From positions 1,860,001-1,924,000 of the forward strand of contig JAETXT010000002.1 of assembly GCA_019188255.1 (NCBI GenBank): 64,000 nucleotides of DNA, read 5' to 3'. Origin of the DNA: Verticillium longisporum. Lineage: Eukaryota; Ascomycota; Sordariomycetes; Glomerellales; Plectosphaerellaceae. The notes beneath the pieces are model-generated. The model searched no databases and had not been told where the DNA came from. It saw nothing but the letters and a program-made list of their open reading frames with translations. Numbering within the stretch: position 1 is the stretch's first letter; every line of letters starts with the position of its first letter. The translations under genes and the position numbers were made by a program. Below are positions 55,863 to 64,000 of this stretch, piece by piece.

Positions 55863-58110
55863 ATGATAAAGAGCTGCCCTGGAACATCACCAACTTTCAC
55901 CATGCGTCCACGGGCGAACCAGGCCGTTCATTCACAGGTCTACCCTCCAGTTGCTTCCGACCCCTCAAATGATCATGCCCTTGGGATTACCTCGCCGGCT
56001 CTCGAAGGCGCTGACCAACATCTGAGCCCCCCCCAAAGTCGCCAAATCGGGACAGAGGCCAGCGCTTCAGCCACTGTTGGTCTCAACCATCACGGTGCTA
56101 TGCACCCACAGCCTATTGACCCATCGAGTCTACCCATCTCAGGCCTCACCACCATTCAGACTCCCGCGCACTCGATACCAGATCCTGGTGAGATGCATGA
56201 GCTTCAAGAGTATCATGAGCAGAATGTAGCCGACGGTACCGAGGGTGCTCTAGCACCGCAGGCGAATCTTGAAGCGTTTAACGCCGTTCCCATGGCGATG
56301 CAGCATCCTCAACACGTCAGCATGCAGTTGGCTGACCCCCATCTCGAAGGCCTGCTCGAAACAACCAACTCGGGTGCCACTTCGGGGCCGCTCTCTCACA
56401 CTGAGACTCTTTATCCACCCCACCTCACCGTTTCACCTCATGCCCCGATCGATCCGGTGATGGTGAACTCCGAAGACCAGTCCTTCCTTTTGGCAGCTCT
56501 TCCGCCCGTACAGCCAGCATTCGGAAATCTCAATGCACCTGGAGTGCTCACGCTGGATCTTCACGCACAACTGAATCTGTTCAGCACCGCCCAACCCACG
56601 TCTCTCGGCCCCGAGAACCATGGCCTGAACGAGTTCCTCAGGATATGGTCACTGAGTGATCGATGGGGTTCTTCAAGCATGCCAGGCCCTCGACTGGATA
56701 GAATTGGCGCCCAACTGGCCGCTAAGCCCATGCGGATGAGCTATGAAGAGCTTAACGGCGAAGGAATGGACTTTCAGGGCTTGGACTGGGAGGACATAGG
56801 CGTGTCGCGCAAGTATGCACGTGAGCGACGAAAACTCACATACAAAAATTACACCAACAAGCTAGACTCCGACAAGTGGAAGGTGAGAATCTTGACATCT
56901 ACCATAGAAGTATATCCCGCTGACATGCTGGGTTGTAGATCCGGCCCTTCGACGGAGCGATCCCTAGTTCAGAGAACTTCTACAGGTTTCGGCGCATGGA
57001 TTTACGCCGGAACATTCATCTAGCACATTTCCAATTACGGAATGTACTGGCTTGCGCCGACCGAAGCCACGTCTTCTACCCGGGTAGGGATGTGATTCAC
57101 CGCATAAACCCCCTGTCTGGCCATTCTGACGTGGCTATGGATTTGAGTGATTTGCATCACGTCCAAGTTTCGACGCTCGATGCTAAGCATGGCATGCTTG
57201 TTGTCGGAACATTCAACGGGGAGTACTGTATGCGTAGTGTCCACTCGCAAGACACGAGGTTCACGGAGGGCCAGGTCACCAACAACAGCAGTTGCATCAC
57301 AAATCACCTGCAGATTCATGAGTCGCGCCACTCGACCAGTCCTTTGGTCGCATTTGCTTCGAACGACCAAGGCTTCCGTGTCATGGACATCGCTTCGCAA
57401 AGGTTATACTGGACACGAAGTTCAAGTTTCCCATGAACTGCACCGCTCTTTCCCCCGACGGTCGACTACGTGTCATGGTCGGCGACAGTAATTCGGTCAT
57501 CATAGCCTGTGCCGAGAGTGGCGGCCCCGTTCAATGGCTCTCTGGCCACCGTGATCATGGCTTTGCGTGTGCTTGGTCCGAGGATGGCTGGACGGTGGCA
57601 ACAGCAGCACAGGACAAGAGTGTCAAAATATGGGATGCTCGTCGATGGACCAACTCGAGCGCTAGAGCCACGCCTGTGGCTACAATCCGATCAGAGCTGG
57701 CCAGTGTTCGCGGACTGCGGTTTTCCCCAGTTGGCAACGGGCCTCCGGTACTTGTTGCGGCGGAAGAGGCCGACTTTGTCAACATTATCAATGCACGCAC
57801 GTTCCGTCACAAGCAGACGATCGATGTCTTTGGCGAAATCGGCGGAGTAGGATTCACAGATGACGGCAACGAGTTGAACATATTGTGTACGGACCGTCAC
57901 CGAGGCGGTCTGATTCAGCTTGACCGATGCAACTACGGATCCAAGTCTGAATTCGTAGGCTCTTTTCAGCCAAACATCATGGACGATATATGGAGGCAGC
58001 CTTACCGGTCTGCACTACACGATGAAGAAGGCCTCGACGAGGGGCTGGCACGCGGTGGGCCAGCAGGTCCGCGCACAAGGTTATACTGGGACGACATGGA
58101 GCCCTTTTGA
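55863..58110 (+). CDS. WD40-type repeat protein (one missing base near 57404-57412)
   Basis: Exons 55863-56882 and 56939-58110, with a 56-nt intron (GTGAGA...GCTGACAT...TTGTAG), give about 730 residues after repair. The first ~280 residues are low-complexity, rich in Pro, Gln and His. The conserved part starts near DSDKWK/IRPFDGAIPSSENFYRFR and continues through NIHLAHFQLRNVLACADRSH. WD-like blades include LSGHRDHGFACAWSEDGWTV and, next to it, TAAQDKSVKIWDARRW. The reading frame breaks between MDIASQRL and KFKFPMNCTALSPDGRLR. One base added in 57404-57412 restores it. It resembles uncharacterised fungal WD-repeat proteins such as S. pombe SPBC2A9.03. Function unknown. An alternative start at 55902 (CACCATG) is in frame. 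Confidence 0.82.
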
Positions 58111-59781
58111 AGCATTTTGCATGATACCCGAGCACATACGACGAAATGTCTGATGAAAGGAGACGACTTATGAGGGGCGCATTCATATCCCTGCATTTTA
58201 ATTTGAACGGCGAAGCATACTTGAGCCCGCGAGGCGGGATTGCCGTTTGACGTCGTATTTTACAACGCGTGGCTTTGAATCTGCCGTTTATTTCCCCCGC
58301 CCTTGTATTGCATGCGGTATGATGGCATTCCGTGTGTCTGCCGAATTATGAACAGCGGCGAAACATACGCAACGAGCACTTGGCTAGACAATGTATCAGG
58401 AGGTAGAAGCGCGCTTGTATAAGATGTACGAGTTTGGCAGGTAGCATTGATCTTCCTGGCTAGCAAAACCATAATTACATTTCTACGTTGCAGAGACAGG
58501 AAAATCAAGTGGTGCTACGTTGGGACTCGTCGTTCCCGTCACAAGCTTGAGGCGAAACTGGCATGGCGATCATGCTGACAGCTGGAACATGGTAGCTCAA
58601 GCTGTTGCGGACATTCCGTATAGAAACAGCAATGTTCAGTAGAGCTATGACAGTTTGTAGTATGAATATTCGATGCTGTGTCGAAATTGCAGAAGAGTCA
58701 AGAGACGATGATGACGGTGAAGTCTTACTTTGTTCCCTCACTTTCCGCGCAACTTCTGACCGTTGGCAAAAAGAATTTGCAGTAAGAATATCCAGTGAAG
58801 GAGCCCAAACCAAGACCAACGGGCTTTGCTGGATTGTATTGAGTGAATAAAGTTCCAGAGCCTGCAATTTCAGTTGCACCCAAAAGCCGGCCGGCTTCAG
58901 TGTCCAGAATGAGTCGTTTCGTGTGCGTTGCAGGCACCCACCGCATGTGGACCGCATGCCAGTCAGTCGGACCCCGCCGGATGGATGTAACTGTGTATGA
59001 ATCGTTCGGTCATTGGGTCGGCCCTCTATTCCCCCATGACAACATAGTTGTTTGAACAATCTCAGCACGAGGAATGATGACCAATCTCCTAGTTTTCACA
59101 GCAAAAAGGATAAACCGTGGGCTTGGATTGGCAGAGATCTTTGGCCAGGGTGTTTACCGAAGCTGGCTTCACGATCCACGTAACAGACACTACTAGGACT
59201 CCTACTAGATACAACATAAACATACATGACTGGGCCAGCAAAGCACCCAAGAAGAATGTGAGAATACAAGAACCGAGGGAACATCAGAAGAAACCAAAAG
59301 GATGAATCCCCGTGTAAGCTCTGCATCTTGACCGTATTCTCCAAACCAGCCTGACTGGTGCACGGCGAGAGATAATGTTGAAACCCCCCGGACACGCACT
59401 GGATGAGGCGAGATGGCAAAAAGCTTTTGTTCAATGCAGATGAATCATTTCGAAAGCAGGAGGGAGCGCTTCCCATGCTTGGACTACCGAAACAAGAACA
59501 TGAGAAAAAAGATATGCAAGGTTCGCCGATATCATCCAAGATTGAGAGAAATGTTGGGATCTTTTGCTCCGCTGCACACAACGACTAGCCAGGTGACGAA
59601 CGTTTCGGAGGAGAAGAGATGACCCGAGGACAAGGACATGGCGTTATCAACGTTATGGTCCGTTTCATATACATTGCAAGCTAGTGAGCTATGGGCGGTA
59701 TGCAGGATAGGTTGTAAATAACAGTCGATATTTGTTTGGCCAAGTGTCGACGCGGATTATGGAAACATGAGGGGTGTACGT
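58111..59781. other. Convergent 3' region between the WD40 gene and GH17
   Basis: A/T-richer sequence with no supported gene. Frames such as 58505-59068 minus lack motifs. Confidence 0.4.
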
Positions 59782-61574
59782 CTAGTACGAAGGCATGCTA
59801 CCACCCGCGAAGAGTTCACCGCAGCCCCAGGACTGCTCGCAGCCGCAAGCACCGGGCTCCTTCCACTCATCGTCGTGGAACGAGAAGAAAACGGTCCTGT
59901 CACCAACAAGCTCACGGATGGAGGTGATGGCGATCGTCTGCTCAGCCTTACCGGTGGTGGCCATGCCGTTGGCGCTGCCGCCGGTAGGCCAGCCGCACTC
60001 GAGGTTAAGGGCAGGCTTGTTGCCACAGATGCTGTTCTCGAGGATGTCAAGCTGGTTCTTAACGAACTTGCCGGCATCCAAGGAGGCGACCTCAGCGTTG
60101 AAGTAGGGGTGAATCTGACCACCGACAACGTCAATGACGGGGCAGAGGACAGCGGCAACCTCCTTCTGCTCCCAGACACTCAGAGTCTCGGCAGTGGTGT
60201 AAGGGCCCTTGTAGCCGGCAGCGCCGCACGACTCCTTGACGGAGACAATGAGGGTCTTCAGGGAGTTGGCGTCGCAACGGCCCTGGAAGATGCACTCGTT
60301 ACCGACGACGAAGAGGTCGACAAGGTCCCAGTTGCCAGCCTGTCCCCACTTGTTGATGGTGTCAATCTGCTCCTTGACCTGAGGGTTCTCAGGGTTGCAG
60401 CTGTCCTTGACGAAGATGCCAATGATCATGCGGAGGCCGTGCTCCTTGCAGGCGGCACCGACGTTCTCGAGGGTGGAGCAGTCGGTGGAGTAAACGCGGA
60501 CAGTATCGAAGCCGGACTGCTTGATGACGGCAATGTCCTTGTTGACCTCCGTGGCGGACTTGCAAGAGCCGGAGGCGTCCTGGCTGAAAGGAGTGTAGGT
60601 GATGGCCCAGTGGTCACCAGCACCGCCACCGATCTTGGGGGTCTCCTTGGCGGGAGTCTCCTTCTTGGGGGTCTCCTTGGGAGTCTCGGGGACCTCGTAG
60701 GCGGGGGTGGGCTTGGGCTCGGGCTCAGCGGCCTTGGTGATCTCGGGCTTGGTGATCTCGGGCTTGGGGGCCTCAGGCTTGGGGGCCTCAGGCTTGGGGG
60801 CCTCGTAGACGGGGGTGGGGGTGGGCTTGGGAGCCTCGCTGGTCCAGGGGCAGACGACGACGACGTGCTCCTCGGTGATGGTGGTGGTCACGGCAGGGCG
60901 CGTGTAGGTGCCAGGGGTGACGGTGGTGATGATAGGGTACACCACATCCTCCTCCTTCTCGCAGACGGTGACGGCGGGGGCGATGGTGTAGGTACCGGCC
61001 TCGGGGCAAACGTACGTGGTGGTCTCAATGACGCTCGTGACGACACCGTTGGTGGTCTTCTCGGTGGCGTAGGGGCAGACAATCGTGGTGGAGCTCTCGA
61101 CGATGGTGGTGACACCGCCATAGGTCTGGGTGCCGGCGGGGACCTTGGTGTTGGCCGGGGCGCAGACGGTGATGGTCTCGCTGACGGTGATGGTGGTGGC
61201 CGGGAAGGTGTAGATGCCGGGGGTCTCGCAAACCTCAGCGACGGGGGTGGGCACCTCGAGAGCGGGAACGTAGGTCGAGGTGGGCTTGGGGGGAGGAGGA
61301 GGAGGGGCCTGGCTGGTGGGTTTGGGGCTGGGGGGGTTGGGCATCACTGGAATGTTTGTTAGTTTGTACTGGGACGACATGAGCATATCAGACGGTGTTG
61401 AGTGTACGTACGGGTGGGCTCGCCGTAGATGGTCTTGTAGATGGTGGTGCAGCCGGGCAGGCAGACCTCGGTGCCGTTGTTGGTCCTCTTGAAGAGTCCG
61501 TGGGCGTGACGGTGAGCGCTGGAGGCGCTGACACCAGCGGCGGCGGCCGCGGCGAGGATGAGAGAGCCCTTCAT
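59782..61574 (-). CDS. Secreted GH17 beta-1,3-glucanase (btgE-like)
   Basis: Cell-wall beta-glucan-modifying enzyme of glycoside hydrolase family 17. Exons 61574-61412 and 61346-59782 encode 575 residues. The signal peptide MKGSLILAAAAAAGVSA is followed by a possible Kex2 site (LFKR). The Thr-rich front half contains about four repeats of a GTYT...T...V.C pattern, then a Pro/Lys/Glu linker with EAPKP and EITKP repeats. The GH17 domain starts near HWAITYTPFSQDASGSCKSA and includes the acid/base Glu in LFVVGNECIF and the nucleophile Glu in ALNLECGWPTGG. The C-terminus reads VFFSFHDDEWKEPGACGCEQ and onward to SMPSY. No GPI signal is seen. The domain order matches the btgE-type glucanases of Aspergillus. 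No frame damage. Confidence 0.93.
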
Positions 61575-64000
61575 GTTGACTAGGGGAATCGAATTAAAGC
61601 GTAGAAGCTGAATTTGTGATTTTTCGAGTTTTTGGCGTTGCGTTGGAACGAATGCCCGCTGAAAGAGTGAAGCGGTGGTGAAGATTAGGGAGGTAAGGGG
61701 GATGAGAGGACGAAACTGTGTTGACAAGCAATCAACTCATTGACGGATGTGTTCGTGAAGAGGAGGGAAAGGAAAAAAGAAGAGGAGAAGGGGGCAGAGG
61801 AGTGGAGGGCCGGGATGTTATCATTGCCTGGCAGGCCACTTGCTGGGCCCGGGGGTGGTGGGCGTGTGTGTGCTTGGTGCTTGTACAAGGTCCTGGGTAG
61901 CCGTCAAGCCGTGGAGGTGGCCAGTCGAGCTCGAGTTGCCAGAGGAGGGCCCTGCCATGGCTGGGGCGAGACTAGGCGGAGTTGGCGGACAGGGGATCGG
62001 GAGATACCCTCATCTGAAGTCGACACCTGGCACGGGTTGGTACGAGAAAGCATGACTGACTGGCTCGGTCGCGGGTTGCAGTGCTTTCCATCACTTGTCG
62101 GCGATTCTCCCTCGAGAAGCGGGACCGGCCTTCACTCTAGCCCTGTGTACCGCGTGGATGCAGGTGAGCACAAGCGGTGATGCACCGTAGACGCTGGACC
62201 ATCAAACAAAGTACGAACACATACCCCTGCTTCTGTTGTTCCAGCTTCCCTATTCCTTCATCGTCAGCCTTCGCATCTCACCCTCTCGAGCCAGGGTGTA
62301 GGCGCGCTTACAGGTCATCCGGCCCCCCTCTTCTCCCCACCCCCTTGTCGGGCTCCCCAGGATGAACGTGGATCCCCTACAGAGTGCTGCGCCGGCATCT
62401 CGAAGATGCGAGGTTAGCTCGTGATCCAGCTCAGGTCGGACGGTTAGGAGGCGTTTGCCCATCGCGCATCCGTACCCAAAGATGGGGGACGCATTGACGG
62501 CGACTCGACCAGGGGCTTGGGGCGTTGAGGGATGTAGGGCGCTAGGTGCCTCGATCGGGGCGAAGAGCGGCGTTTGGCCAAAGACAGGCAAGAGACCAGT
62601 GGAGGGCGTTTAATTGACCAAGAGGGGGGGGGGCATGCAGCGAGTCGTGTGGATGAGCGGTCGAACAGTGAACTGGTTGTGGGCTTGGCTCTTGGTCTTG
62701 GCCATGATCTTGTTTCTTGGAGGTGGAGGTGGAGGTGGAGAGGGAGGCGGTGGGACAGGCAAGAGGCATGAGGGAAAGGGGTTGAAGAGGGGCCCATGAC
62801 GAGATGAACCAACGAGAACGACGTGCTGAAGCGCAGGGATGGCTGAAAGTGGGACTTCATCCGTGGACACGAGTGGTCTCGCCGGGAAATTAGCTAAGCG
62901 ACATTGCTGAAATTTAGGGCCGCTTGGCCCCCCCCCGCTCCTTCCCTCTTCTTTGGCCTCTGCCATGACGGCCGCCCCTTCTATCATCATGCCGAACTGC
63001 CCGCCCGCTTACCTAAATTCTTCATCATGTCTCGTCCCACAGTCCTGGCGGCTTCAATCTCCCGTAGACGCTGTCTTTCTGTGTTCGTGTCGTTACAATG
63101 GCTGTCATCAAAAAGCCCCCGGCGGTAGCCCCATCGTCACACCTCCTCCGCATTAAAACAACAGAGATGGGTGCAACCACGGTATCAGCCAGGGGCCCCG
63201 GCCACTCCCAATCCAGCCGTCCGTCTGAAAGCTCCCGACCCCTATCCCGGACAGGCCTTCCTTGTTAGGGTCTAGCGTAGCTGTACCTGCATCAGTGCAT
63301 CTGCCAGATGTAATGTACAATCCAGGAACACCCGACTGCGCCAATCGCCCGTTCCGCCTCGCCGCCTGACCGTGGAGCAGCATGCCTTTGCCCTGTGAGC
63401 TTCTTGCTAGGCCCTTTCAGAAGCATTCGCTTTCATGTTCGCTTCCAACCAAGTCGACAAAAAGTCCCTCTTCGCCAAGCATGTGTCTAAATTATGGTCC
63501 CTATCTGTCGAAACTCTACTTTTCCCCTCCCAGAGCGGGTTGACGCATGTGTATGAGGTACCTACCTACCTACGTTGGGAAGGAAGACATGTTGCACAAA
63601 CAACACATTGTGCCATCATCGCCTCGCCTCTTGTCCACTCGCCTCGTCATGCCAAGTCACGTTGTGTTGTCCATGTCTTTCAACACGAAATGACAATCAT
63701 GCCCTCATCCGTTGCCGCAAAGTTGTGATGCCGTACCAAGCCTACGGTACCAGCACCACGAGGATAGCGACCGTATAGCTCCAGCCATTAAGTGCTCCAG
63801 CTTCACCGTCACCATCGCTCTTGCTGACCTTTCAGCCCACCAATCCATGGTCCACCTGAAATTCACCGTCTGCCCGCCCCCCCCCCCCTTTCCCTCTCAT
63901 CAGCCAGCCTTTCCTATCTCTGCTGCCACCGCTGCGAGCGTCCATCTCATGATCACCAAGTATCGCCTGTTTTGGTCTCGCTCCTCCGAAATCCCAAATC
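61575..64000. other. GH17 promoter side and right end of the window, no gene supported
   Basis: The GH17 promoter should lie from 61575 rightward. A GGAGGTGGAGGTGGAGG run is near 62718-62740, TACCTACC words near 63558-63570, and a 10-C run near 63879-63888. A gene could start beyond the window edge. None can be supported inside it. Confidence 0.4.

Noticed and set aside
59767..61362. 531-codon open frame on the plus strand, Gly/Leu/Asp-rich
   Set aside because: Antisense shadow of the GH17 gene. Its composition is that expected opposite Thr/Val/Pro-rich codons.
1..64000. tRNA and rRNA genes
   Set aside because: I scanned for GGTTCGA-type B boxes and A-box words on both strands. The few hits (for example near 19461, 29140 and 54583) lack matching arms. 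A tRNAscan run would be decisive.

Overview
This window is nuclear DNA of a filamentous ascomycete, most likely a Sordariomycete. Genes carry short (about 45-250 nt) GT-AG introns. The recognisable proteins are typical of Pezizomycotina: 14-3-3, class IV chitin synthase, a secreted GH17 glucanase with a Thr-rich front half, and an OPA3-like protein. A Gypsy-type LTR retrotransposon ends in an assembly gap. I cannot fix the genus from sequence alone.

Layout. 0.3-6.7 kb: a 14-3-3 gene, a secreted class 3 lipase and a small secreted cysteine-containing protein, all on the minus strand. 7.9-15.6 kb: a compact housekeeping cluster of ribosomal protein eL36 (+), a TUG/UBX-domain protein (-), proteasome subunit beta-3 (+) and a SERCA-type Ca2+ ATPase (-). 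18-22.8 kb: a RhoGEF (+) and an Rtc3/SBDS-N-like protein (+). 24.5 kb: a possible small secreted protein. 27.2-27.8 kb: a DUF7727-type membrane protein (-). 33.4-35.9 kb: OPA3-like (-) and a GT32-like glycosyltransferase (-). 36.7-41.0 kb: a two-orientation 23-bp minisatellite, then an LTR, gag and protease of a Gypsy element, cut by exactly 500 N. 42.5-42.8 kb: a small element with 47-bp perfect terminal inverted repeats. 46.7-50.4 kb: chitin synthase (+). 55.9-58.1 kb: a WD40-type protein (+). 59.8-61.6 kb: GH17 (-). About half of the window, notably 28-33 kb, 42.8-46.6 kb, 50.4-55.8 kb and 61.6-64 kb, shows no gene I can support.

The most important technical observation is that at least seven host genes and the retrotransposon are broken by missing single bases, mostly in C/G runs. 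Essential genes (proteasome beta-3, Ca2+ ATPase) are among them. Adding the missing bases gives complete proteins with consistent splice phases, so these are very probably under-called bases in the assembly rather than pseudogenes. Any automatic annotation of this window will truncate these proteins.

The most interesting biological observation is in the retrotransposon. Gag and protease overlap in the -1 frame at a textbook frameshift signal: slippery GGGAAAA, a 6-nt spacer, then a perfect 9-bp stem. A 9-nt sequence just after the LTR is complementary to a site shortly downstream of the LTR TATA box, which suggests Tf1-like self-priming. Gag also carries three C-x4-C-x2-H modules beyond its normal zinc knuckle.
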